From Marine group II euryarchaeote REDSEA-S43_B8 (GTDB taxonomy: Archaea; Thermoplasmatota; Poseidoniia; Poseidoniales; Thalassarchaeaceae), in the NCBI GenBank assembly GCA_001629235.1, contig LUSA01000072.1:6578-15433 (forward strand): a DNA stretch of 8,856 bases. The letters run 5' to 3'. Of the stretch, positions 1 to 5,710 are shown in pieces. How positions within the stretch are numbered: position 1 is the stretch's first letter; each line of letters begins with the position of its first letter. Both the position numbers and the translations under genes were made by a program. The notes beneath the pieces were generated by a model. That model saw only the letters and a list, made by a program, of their open reading frames with translations. It was not told the DNA's origin and ran no database searches.

Positions 1-1091
1 CGCTTAGAAAGAGGCTTTCTGGCCAGCTAAGGGAGTTCCAGGAATCAGATGGAAGAACCAGATTTTCAGCAATCAAAGGGAATGTGAACCTATACAGACT
101 TTACATCGAAAGATCAATGCAGTTGTGTCAGAAAGGAGGTAGGGTAAGACTAGTAGTGCCCAGTTCGGTTCTGAGAGAGAAAAGCAGCCTACCGCTCAGG
201 AAGCTGCTAGTTGAGTCAAACCAGTGGGATTCAGTTTGGTCATTTCCAGAAGACCACAAGCTGCTCTTTGGGGGTTCACAAGGAGTATCTGTAATCGGTG
301 TAACCGTTGGAGAGGAAACCGATGTTCTAACCAGCTTCGGACCTCTGCAGACCGATGACCTCTCGTCAGGCAAGGGGCTTGTTTCCGATGCTCCATTCTT
401 TGAGTTGGAAAGAGGGCCATGGTCCTCATGGACGGATGCATCATGGGCCGTTCCAAAGATGCCCAGATCGCCGATTGAAAGGACAAGGACCTTGTCAGCA
501 ATAGGAAAACTGGCCGATAAGCCCCGTCTGGTCGAAGACGGAACGGGTCTGAATCCGAGTACTAGAGTCATCAAAGTCAGAGTAGGGGAGGTTGAGAGAT
601 CTTCCTGGGAGGACGAAATATGCGAATGGAGAGAGGGTCTTCTTCCATTCGTAAGGGCGTCTCACATCCACTTCGAGGATGGTAGAGGGGTGATTAGACA
701 CCCCGCTTTCGATACCAGTAATGTAGGCGAACTAGAGGCTAATAGTTCTGGATGGTCAGGACCCAAGAATATGGCCGTCCAGTCTAGAATCGCGTGTCAG
801 GCGGTGGTGAATACTAACTCTGAGAGGAGATTGGTGTGGGCGGTTGTTCCAGATGGCTGCGTTATCGGGAACTCGGTAAGCTTCCTTGATCTCCCTCCTG
901 AGGTTACAGAGCGGCTAAAGGATAGGTTCGGAACCATTGAAGAGGGTTTGAGAGTCCTCGCTAGCCAGCTGAATTCAGAAGACCTGGATCCGTGGTCCAA
1001 AGCGTGGGCGGCAAATAACAATGTGAATAACTATGAAATCGAGACTCTACCTTTCGAAATAGAGGGTGGAGAGTTTGGATTGCCGGTCTAG
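1..1091 (+). CDS. Adenine-specific DNA methyltransferase / type IIG restriction-modification enzyme, C-terminal part
   Basis: Incomplete at the 5' end: the frame is open from base 3 to the window edge, and the first possible internal start (GTG at 84) lies inside a conserved block, so the true start is outside. The visible part begins late in an Eco57I-like N6-adenine methylase fold: an Asn-Leu-Tyr-Arg-Leu-Tyr-Ile-Glu helix, then a Gly-Gly-Arg strand and VPSSVLRE, the usual 'NLY..FIE ... GG....VPSSFL' pattern. A target-recognition-like region follows (LPFVRASHI near 643; QSRIACQAVVN, RRLVWAVVP and GNSVSFL near 780-890). It ends with ANNNVNNYEIETLP, the typical C-terminal signature of type IIG and related enzymes. 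The expected role is methylation of adenine in a specific site, possibly with cleavage by the same chain. The catalytic NPPY motif and any nuclease domain would lie upstream, so whether it restricts as well as modifies cannot be judged. No partner gene follows. Confidence 0.8.
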   Translation, partial: LRKRLSGQLREFQESDGRTRFSAIKGNVNLYRLYIERSMQLCQKGGRVRLVVPSSVLREKSSLPLRKLLVESNQWDSVWSFPEDHKLLFGGSQGVSVIGVTVGEETDVLTSFGPLQTDDLSSGKGLVSDAPFFELERGPWSSWTDASWAVPKMPRSPIERTRTLSAIGKLADKPRLVEDGTGLNPSTRVIKVRVGEVERSSWEDEICEWREGLLPFVRASHIHFEDGRGVIRHPAFDTSNVGELEANSSGWSGPKNMAVQSRIACQAVVNTNSERRLVWAVVPDGCVIGNSVSFLDLPPEVTERLKDRFGTIEEGLRVLASQLNSEDLDPWSKAWAANNNVNNYEIETLPFEIEGGEFGLPV

Positions 1092-1167
1092 CGAAATAAC
1101 GGGCCTAAGTTAATTTGCAGATTTCGGATTTCGGTTTCCTAGTTCCGGAAAATCACCCATATCGAGA

Positions 1168-1183
1168 ATGGATTAATATCCAT
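1168..1183. promoter_or_regulatory. Inverted repeat overlapping a TATA-like element upstream of the THEP1 gene
   Basis: The 16-base sequence ATGGATTAATATCCAT has perfect 6-base arms (ATGGAT/ATCCAT) around TAAT. Its centre, TTAATAT (1173-1179), resembles an archaeal TATA box about 58 bases before the ATG at 1235. That would put transcription start near 1200 and leave a leader of about 35 bases carrying the Shine-Dalgarno sequence at 1224-1228. A dyad over a TATA box is a common arrangement for an archaeal repressor site. Promoter and operator roles are both inferred. Confidence 0.35.
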
Positions 1184-1223
1184 GGTTTGCATACGCGGGA
1201 CGTTCCGAACTTGGAATGCATTT

Positions 1224-1228
1224 AGGAG
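1224..1228 (+). promoter_or_regulatory. Shine-Dalgarno site of the THEP1 gene
   Basis: AGGAG, followed by AG, lies six bases before the ATG at 1235. It fixes the start codon and implies a leadered transcript for this gene. Confidence 0.6.
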
Positions 1229-1234
1229 AGCAGC

Positions 1235-1813
1235 ATGGGAATCAATCCAAAGATCGGAATTACTGGTCTCCCACGCTCGGGAAAGTCGGCTGTACTTCAG
1301 AAAGTTGTAGACATGATCTCCGAAGAGGGTAGTGGCTTCAGGAGGACCAAGGGGCCTAGTCCCCCTGAGCACATTATTGGGGGCATGAGGTGCGAGCCAG
1401 TAATTGAGAACGGAGAGAGGGTCGGATATGCCTGCGTAAACATTCTTACCGGTGAGAAAGGGGTGATGGCCCATAGAGAAATAGACTCTAGGAATCGCAT
1501 ACTTGGTTTCGGCATAGACCCAAGTGAGATAGATAGGGTTGGGGTTCCCGCGATTATTGACAGTATAGGAAACTGTGAGATCCTAGTGATAGACGAGGTC
1601 GGGAAGTTCACTGTTGAAAGCGAGGGGTTCGTCAATTCGGTTAGGTTGGCATTGGAGCATGACCTACCTACTCTGCTGACTCTTCACAAGAAAAGTCGTC
1701 ACCCTCTATTGCAGGATATCAGGAGGAGGGACGACGCTCGTATACTGGAGGTGACTCCAGTAAACAGGTCGCTACTTCCATACAAGATTCACAAGTTAAT
1801 CCAAGAGTTGTGA
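1235..1813 (+). CDS. THEP1-family nucleoside triphosphatase
   Basis: A 192-residue P-loop NTPase of the THEP1 (NTPase_1) family, found in most archaea and in animals as cancer-related NTPase. Members hydrolyse ATP, GTP and other NTPs to NDPs in vitro, with slow turnover; the cellular role is unsettled. Walker A is GLPRSGKS (residues 11-18) behind a short strand. The middle has the family pattern IIGGMRCEPV, ENGERVGY and LTGEKGVMA (about 47-79). Walker B is ILVIDEVG (116-123). LLTLHKKSRHPLLQDI (147-162) matches the family 'TIHRRSRHP' block, and VTPVNR precedes the end. Length agrees with the family (about 175-190) and nothing is missing. The ATG is supported by the Shine-Dalgarno site at 1224-1228. 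It stands alone between the methylase gene and a small membrane protein gene, which gives no functional hint. Confidence 0.9.
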   Translation: MGINPKIGITGLPRSGKSAVLQKVVDMISEEGSGFRRTKGPSPPEHIIGGMRCEPVIENGERVGYACVNILTGEKGVMAHREIDSRNRILGFGIDPSEIDRVGVPAIIDSIGNCEILVIDEVGKFTVESEGFVNSVRLALEHDLPTLLTLHKKSRHPLLQDIRRRDDARILEVTPVNRSLLPYKIHKLIQEL

Positions 1814-1859
1814 TGCTAACTTAGGTCAAGTTGATTGGAAGTGTCGAATTCGTAAAGCC

Positions 1860-2123
1860 ATGGATTCTCCGGCTTCGAGGATGAGCAGGCTCCTGTCGGG
1901 ATTCATTCCTGTCTTAGCATCGGTTCTTCTTGTCTCATTAGCAGCGGGTAGGGGGAAGGAACACGGGAGATGGCCGACAGACTCAATGATCAGTAGAGAA
2001 GCCGAAGAGGCTATGATATCTAGGTTAGAGAAAGAGAGGGAGGAGGCCAGCATGCAGGGTCTTAGTTCCAAATGGGCAAGGATGGAGATGGAGCACCTGG
2101 AGTCAAAACACAGTGAGGAGTAG
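1860..2123 (+). CDS. Small single-span membrane protein with charged helical tail
   Basis: An 87-residue frame from ATG. I do not recognise a family. A short N-terminus with two arginines leads to one hydrophobic segment (about residues 11-29, ending VLLVSLAAG). From about residue 42 a strongly charged stretch rich in Glu, Lys, Arg, Met and Ala looks like a continuous helix or weak coiled coil. Two Arg residues before the hydrophobic segment and the charged tail after it do not settle the orientation; it could be a membrane anchor or an uncleaved signal. No Shine-Dalgarno or clear TATA element was found. The gene fills most of the space between THEP1 and gcvH. The protein-like layout favours it over the opposite-strand frame covering the same bases. 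Function unknown. Confidence 0.5.
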   Translation: MDSPASRMSRLLSGFIPVLASVLLVSLAAGRGKEHGRWPTDSMISREAEEAMISRLEKEREEASMQGLSSKWARMEMEHLESKHSEE

Positions 2124-2174
2124 GGAGCGAAAACTTGACCCCATGTCCACTGCACGCGTTGATTGGTAGTTGGT

Positions 2175-2519
2175 ATGGGAGAGGTTCATGAAGAGCTGAA
2201 ATACACCGAGGAGCATGAATGGGTTAGAGTTGAAGGAGACGAGGTGAGTATAGGAATAACTGACTTTGCCCAGAATGCCCTGACTGAGGTGGTCTGGGTC
2301 GAGCTTCCCGAAACCGACATCGAGGTGAGTGAGATGGAGTCTTTTGCGAGTGTCGAATCTGTGAAGTCAGTTAGCGAGATTTATGCCCCTGTCGCCGGTA
2401 CAGTAACTGATGTCAACCATTCTCTGGAAGATTCGCCAGAGCAGATAAACGAGGACCCATATGGCTCGGGATGGATATGCATAGATGCAGGCAGTTACTC
2501 CAAACTTATCGGAGAGTGA
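2175..2519 (+). CDS. gcvH: Glycine cleavage system H protein, shortened near the C-terminus
   Basis: Lipoyl carrier of the glycine cleavage complex, which shuttles the aminomethyl group between the P, T and L proteins in the cytoplasm. The ATG at 2175 gives MGEVHEELKYTEEHEWVRVEG, a normal H-protein N-terminus; the TTG at 2163 would only add four residues. The family pattern continues with GITDFAQ, WVELPE, and ESVKSVSEIYAP, where Lys64 is the lipoylation site, then a NEDPYGSGW block (92-100). From there the usual protein continues about 25 residues before a D-A-x-x-Y-x-x-L helix. Here GWIC (99-102) runs almost directly into DAGSYSKL (104-111), so about 14 residues appear missing, in frame. Total length is 114 against the usual 125-130. 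P, T and L genes are not in the window. It is followed two bases later by the RNase HI gene. Confidence 0.9.
   Translation: MGEVHEELKYTEEHEWVRVEGDEVSIGITDFAQNALTEVVWVELPETDIEVSEMESFASVESVKSVSEIYAPVAGTVTDVNHSLEDSPEQINEDPYGSGWICIDAGSYSKLIGE
2511..2514 (+). promoter_or_regulatory. Shine-Dalgarno site deciding the RNase HI start
   Basis: GGAG at the end of gcvH lies seven bases before the ATG at 2522. It supports that start rather than the in-frame ATG at 2471 inside gcvH, and suggests translation from a shared mRNA. Confidence 0.5.
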
Positions 2520-2521
2520 CC

Positions 2522-3061
2522 ATGGGGTCTACTCGGCCGGTACACATCTACGTTGACGGTTCATGTGGAGAGAATCGTAATGTTACATCAGATACCAAGG
2601 CTGGATGGGGGTTCTGTGTAATCTCAGAGGATACCGGGTCTGGAAATGGTAAGGGGAGTCTCTTGACGGAATCATTTGGACATGTCGTCACAAATCCAGA
2701 GGATGATGGGTTTTTGGGTGCCGAAGTGGGTTCTAACAACACCGCCGAGCTATCGGCCATCGCCCATGCTCTGAGGTGGGTTATTCTGGAGAAGGGAGTA
2801 GGGGCAGCAATAGTGAGGAGTGACTCGACTTATGCGTTGAATATAGCCTCGGGGACTTGGGAGGCGAAGGCAAATCAAGAATTAGCAAGGAGAGTGAGTT
2901 CTCTATGGAGGGAAGTATCTGGCCTGATAATGCTGAGTGGTGAGCATGTACCTGCTCACACCGGTCATAGGTGGAATGAGCGAGCTGATCATCTAGCGTT
3001 CAGGGCTATGAAAGGAGACTCCCCGCTACCTCTGCAGTTCTGGAAACCCGGGAAGAGGTAG
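2522..3061 (+). CDS. rnhA: Ribonuclease HI
   Basis: Cleaves the RNA strand of RNA-DNA hybrids (R-loops, primers) using two metal ions. With the ATG at 2522 the protein has 179 residues. The four catalytic carboxylates are in place: Asp12 (YVDGSC), Glu76 (NNTAELSAI), Asp101 (RSDSTYALN) and Asp156 (NERADHLA). His146 (PAHTGHRWNERAD) stands ten residues before the last Asp, as His124 does before Asp134 in the E. coli enzyme. The stretch between the first Asp and the Glu is about 25 residues longer than in E. coli and contains FGHVVTNPEDDGFLGAEVGSNNTAEL. This matches a known larger subfamily with a 'GPVVT....GAE..TNNTAELSAI' pattern rather than being a foreign insert. It probably shares a transcript with gcvH (gap of two bases), though the two share no obvious pathway. 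Confidence 0.92.
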   Translation: MGSTRPVHIYVDGSCGENRNVTSDTKAGWGFCVISEDTGSGNGKGSLLTESFGHVVTNPEDDGFLGAEVGSNNTAELSAIAHALRWVILEKGVGAAIVRSDSTYALNIASGTWEAKANQELARRVSSLWREVSGLIMLSGEHVPAHTGHRWNERADHLAFRAMKGDSPLPLQFWKPGKR

Positions 3062-3062
3062 T

Positions 3063-3476
3063 TCACTCCTCTTTTAGAGGGCCTATGACGAGATACACGT
3101 ACACGGCCTGGAGGCCCAGAAGGAGTCCAACTAGAACCAGGACGAGCCCGGTTGGATCAGGAAGGTGAGGTTGCATTGGATTTCCAGCTACCCAGGAAAT
3201 TGCTAGAAATCCTATGGAGGCATATAGAACTAGTCTGGCGGACTCCTCTGGTTTCTCCCAAAGGTCAATCCAAGGGACTAGTCCCTTTCTCTTGAATGTT
3301 CGACGATACCAAGCCACATAGGCTAAGGATGCCCCTACAAGACCGATTACTCCTCTGGAAAAACTGGAGTCGTCCCAAGGTCCGCTCGGTGCGACGCCGA
3401 ACACTAGGGCATCGAGAATCAACAGCACGGCTGCGACTGCATGCGGCTTCCACTGCGGCTCGCTTTGGCTTACCAT
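3063..3476 (-). CDS. Small four-helix membrane protein of unknown function
   Basis: A 137-residue protein with about four hydrophobic segments: residues 12-28, 42-57, 81-97 and 109-131. A basic loop, WYRRTFKRKG (56-65), sits between the second and third segments and is probably cytoplasmic by the positive-inside rule; an acidic loop, PWDDSS, lies between the first and second. I recognise no family, catalytic motif or binding motif. The start ATG at 3476 is about 25-35 bases from the A+T-rich tract at 3499-3512 shared with the divergent PLP enzyme gene. Its stop lies one base from the RNase HI stop on the other strand, so the two genes converge with no spacer. Coding status rests on the membrane layout and on the good fit to the gap; a short + strand frame inside it is a weaker alternative. 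Confidence 0.75.
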   Translation of the reverse strand: MVSQSEPQWKPHAVAAVLLILDALVFGVAPSGPWDDSSFSRGVIGLVGASLAYVAWYRRTFKRKGLVPWIDLWEKPEESARLVLYASIGFLAISWVAGNPMQPHLPDPTGLVLVLVGLLLGLQAVYVYLVIGPLKEE

Positions 3477-3498
3477 GGAATGACCAGGTCGAGCCGCA

Positions 3499-3513
3499 GT
3501 AATGATGTATTGC
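3499..3513. promoter_or_regulatory. Possible shared promoter tract between divergent genes
   Basis: The A+T-rich tract containing TAATGATGTATT is the only one in the 62-base gap between two divergent genes. It lies about 24-35 bases from the ATG at 3476 (- strand) and 28-39 bases from the ATG at 3539 (+ strand), suitable for TATA elements of short-leader or leaderless archaeal mRNAs in both directions. There is no exact TATA consensus. Confidence 0.3.
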
Positions 3514-3538
3514 TCTCATCTGCGAAGCCTGAGAAGAC

Positions 3539-4492
3539 ATGGAAGAAGTTGCGTTCTCCGATATCGTCGAGGCTGCTAAAGCGCTCGAAGGAGTAATCGT
3601 GAGGACTCCAGTTGTAAATTCCGCGAAAATTGACAAAATCGCTGGAAGGAAGGTTTTCATGAAGTGTGAGAATGCCCAACACGTCAAGGCGTTCAAATTC
3701 CGAGGGGCTTCTAATGCAGTAAGAGTCCTCGGGGACGACGCAGAGGATGGTCTTTGCACTCACAGCAGCGGGAACCATGGACAGGCAGTCGCTTTGGCTG
3801 CAAAGCAGAGGGGGGTTCCTGCGTACATAGTGATGCCAAACAACGCTCCCAAGGTTAAGATCAACGGCGTCATTAGCCATGGTGCAGAGGTAATCCTCTG
3901 CGAACCGAATCTAGATGCGCGGGTGTCTACTGCTAATTCAGTGCTTGAAAGGACCGGTGCAACCTTCATCCACCCATTTGACAACCTCAGCGTCATAGCC
4001 GGACAAGGAACTGCAGCGAAGGAGATGATTGAGGATTGTGAGGTCCTAGATGCCGTCTTGTCCCCGATCGGCGGAGGAGGCCTGATGTCTGGGACGTGCA
4101 TTTCTACCCGGGCTCTGCTTCCGGAGGCTCGAATTTTCGGAGCAGAGCCAGAAGGTGCTGATGATGCTGCTAGATCTTTAGAGACCGGGGAGTATGTGCC
4201 CCAGACAGGTCCCGATACTATCTGTGATGGTCTTTTGACCAGCATGGGTGAGAAGACATGGCCAATCATCAAGAGCCATGTAGAAGAAATTGTCACCGTC
4301 AGTGACAATGCTGTACTAGACGCAATGTCTCTGATTCACGAAGAGTTCGGGATGGTCGTGGAACCTAGTGGAGCCATATCTCTGGCAGCAGTACTGAAGG
4401 ATGAGTTCAGAGAAAAGCAAGGAATCGGATCCATTGGAATTATTCTGTGTGGTGGAAACGTAGACCCTGAGAATCTACCCTTCTCCCCATAG
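3539..4492 (+). CDS. Serine racemase / threonine dehydratase-type PLP enzyme
   Basis: A fold-type II PLP enzyme of 317 residues without the C-terminal ACT domain of biosynthetic threonine deaminase. Lys53 in AFKFRGA forms the PLP Schiff base. THSSGNHGQA (74-83) binds the phosphate side and includes Ser77, which aligns with the second catalytic base (Ser84) of human serine racemase. GGGG at 178-181 is the phosphate-binding glycine loop. E203-P-E-G-A207-D-D209 matches the Glu/Ala/Asp Mg2+ site of serine racemase (E210/A214/D216). LCGGNVD (303-309) is the usual C-terminal motif. The likely reactions are dehydration of L-Thr or L-Ser to the 2-oxo acid plus ammonia, or racemisation of serine; motifs alone do not separate them. 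Length is normal and nothing appears missing. The gene stands alone, divergent from a membrane protein gene and followed by a new promoter. Confidence 0.88.
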   Translation: MEEVAFSDIVEAAKALEGVIVRTPVVNSAKIDKIAGRKVFMKCENAQHVKAFKFRGASNAVRVLGDDAEDGLCTHSSGNHGQAVALAAKQRGVPAYIVMPNNAPKVKINGVISHGAEVILCEPNLDARVSTANSVLERTGATFIHPFDNLSVIAGQGTAAKEMIEDCEVLDAVLSPIGGGGLMSGTCISTRALLPEARIFGAEPEGADDAARSLETGEYVPQTGPDTICDGLLTSMGEKTWPIIKSHVEEIVTVSDNAVLDAMSLIHEEFGMVVEPSGAISLAAVLKDEFREKQGIGSIGIILCGGNVDPENLPFSP

Positions 4493-4508
4493 AAAATCTA
4501 CTAACAAG

Positions 4509-4515
4509 TTATATT
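4509..4515 (+). promoter_or_regulatory. TATA box of the duplicated membrane protein gene
   Basis: TTATATT is centred about 25 bases before the ATG at 4537, in a 44-base gap. With the usual archaeal spacing, transcription would start at or within a few bases of the ATG, giving a leaderless mRNA. No Shine-Dalgarno sequence is present, which agrees. Confidence 0.55.
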
Positions 4516-4536
4516 CTGATGGCAAGCCTGTGATTC

Positions 4537-5547
4537 ATGGCCCTAGTTTTTGAGAGGATAAAATCGACGCCTGGCGAAGCACTGCTTCTACTGACTGCCC
4601 TGGTAACACTGGTTTACTCGTTGAACTTCATGTTCTTCTCGGCGTGTTACACTACTGCAGGAGAAGATTGCTTCACCTTACTTGACAATGGTGCGCCCCT
4701 GAGCGATCCAGCGTACGGCGCTGGCGCACCAGAGTTCGCATTCAACGGCATCCTGATGTTCGGGATTTTCATGTCGACTATGCTGATTCTCAATGAGGGT
4801 GCGCGTGGCATGTGGAAGGTGATGCTCCCCGTTCTCGCTGGACTAGTCGTAGCTAGCGCGGTGATCTGGATGTTCTGGAACGATGCTAGCGAGTCTAGTG
4901 AGGCCCCCAAGTTCCTCACACCCATCGTGACCTTGGCTTATGCCGGCGCGTACATGATGCTCCGTTCGGAGGACGAAGTTCACGAGGGCTTGGACTCGCT
5001 CTCTTTCGGTAACGGCATCAAGGACCCAGTGGCTCTGATGGGCCTGGTCGTAGTCATCGCCACGGGGATCTTCTACGTGTTCAGGCAGATAGTTGACCCT
5101 GAATCCGTAATTGACGCGGTCACTCCGGGGAATGCTGTAGATGGTCTATTAGCTCCCTCGAAAGTTACTGTGGCCTTCACTGGGGCTCTTCTACTGACTT
5201 ACGTGCTATGGGCAGTCGTTATTCTGACCCAAGGGGCTAGGGGGATGTGGGCAGTAGCGCACCCTGCACTCTTCGCTTTCCTTACCGTGACGATAGCCAA
5301 TTACTTCGGTTTCGTCTTTGGTCCAATTAGAGAGTTCTCGGAGCAGAATGAGATGGATGCGATTTCGGGACCGGCGACCATGCTAATTTTCCTCCTGGTC
5401 TACCTAAGGCTCAGGGATGAGGGCATCGAGGATGGCATGACCTTCCAGGGTGAGCCGCTGGATTCGAGAGGCTTCGATCGTTTGTTCGTGATGGTTGCAA
5501 TAGTGATATCGGCAGCGTTCATGATAGTACAGATATCAAATCTGTGA
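4537..5547 (+). CDS. Membrane protein with two similar four-helix halves
   Basis: A 336-residue protein with about nine hydrophobic segments: residues 15-35, 69-87, 94-114, 126-142, 164-183, 211-230, 240-262, 278-292 and 315-334. The halves resemble each other. In each, the second helix ends in ILxxGARGMW (84-93 and 229-238), then a short loop with a proline leads to the next helix (MLPVLAG; AHPALFA). The fourth helix of each half ends in a similar way before an acidic stretch (YMMLRSEDEVHEGL; YLRLRDEGIEDGM). This suggests an internal duplication plus a ninth helix. The first extracytoplasmic loop (36-67) holds two cysteines, Cys37 and Cys45, that could form a disulphide. I recognise no family and no transport or catalytic motif. 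It has its own TATA box, and a tRNA gene follows on the opposite strand six bases beyond its stop. Confidence 0.85.
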   Translation: MALVFERIKSTPGEALLLLTALVTLVYSLNFMFFSACYTTAGEDCFTLLDNGAPLSDPAYGAGAPEFAFNGILMFGIFMSTMLILNEGARGMWKVMLPVLAGLVVASAVIWMFWNDASESSEAPKFLTPIVTLAYAGAYMMLRSEDEVHEGLDSLSFGNGIKDPVALMGLVVVIATGIFYVFRQIVDPESVIDAVTPGNAVDGLLAPSKVTVAFTGALLLTYVLWAVVILTQGARGMWAVAHPALFAFLTVTIANYFGFVFGPIREFSEQNEMDAISGPATMLIFLLVYLRLRDEGIEDGMTFQGEPLDSRGFDRLFVMVAIVISAAFMIVQISNL

Positions 5548-5552
5548 ATAGG

Positions 5553-5626
5553 TGGAGCACGAGCCGGGATTTGCACCCGGGTCCATGGATCTGCAGTCCA
5601 TTGCATAGCTGCTCTGCCACTCGTGC
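5553..5626 (-). tRNA. tRNA-Cys (GCA), CCA encoded
   Basis: Read on the - strand, the acceptor stem GCACGAG/CTCGTGC (5620-5626 with 5557-5563) is a perfect 7-bp stem, followed by discriminator T (5556), typical of tRNA-Cys, and encoded CCA (5553-5555). The anticodon arm is ATGGA/TCCAT with loop CTGCAGA, and the anticodon GCA occupies 5592-5594. The T arm is CCGGG/CCCGG with loop TGCAAAT. The D stem is short (GCA/TGC). Body length is 71 bases without CCA and there is no intron. Two features are odd: the T loop has G at position 55 where U (pseudouridine) is nearly universal, and the D loop lacks the usual GG pair. The gene is divergent from the aminotransferase gene. Confidence 0.93.
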
Positions 5627-5710
5627 TTCATCCCACCGACCGTACTTTCTTTCTTGAAGGCTGTCCGCGTTTCGGCATACCTTCATTGAGTGGGTGCCGG
5701 TGTGAAAGGC

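Noticed and set aside
1826..2155. 109-residue - strand frame opposite the small membrane protein
   Set aside because: Its composition is Ser/Leu/Cys-rich without domain layout, and all flanking genes are on the + strand; the + strand frame is more protein-like.
2471..2521. Longer N-terminus of RNase HI starting inside gcvH
   Set aside because: The extra 17 residues are gcvH codons read in another frame and do not resemble RNase H; the ATG at 2522 has a Shine-Dalgarno sequence and gives a normal N-terminus.
3068..3080. Short inverted repeat CCTCTTTTAGAGG between convergent genes as a terminator
   Set aside because: Only a five-base stem with a three-base loop, lying inside the coding end of the membrane protein gene and without a following T tract; likely chance.
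3760..4308. 182-residue open frame on the - strand
   Set aside because: It lies entirely within the well-supported PLP enzyme gene and has no recognisable motif; a shadow frame.
5547..5626. tRNA-Cys as an integration site for a mobile element
   Set aside because: No integrase, no duplicated tRNA 3' end and no composition change are visible next to it.
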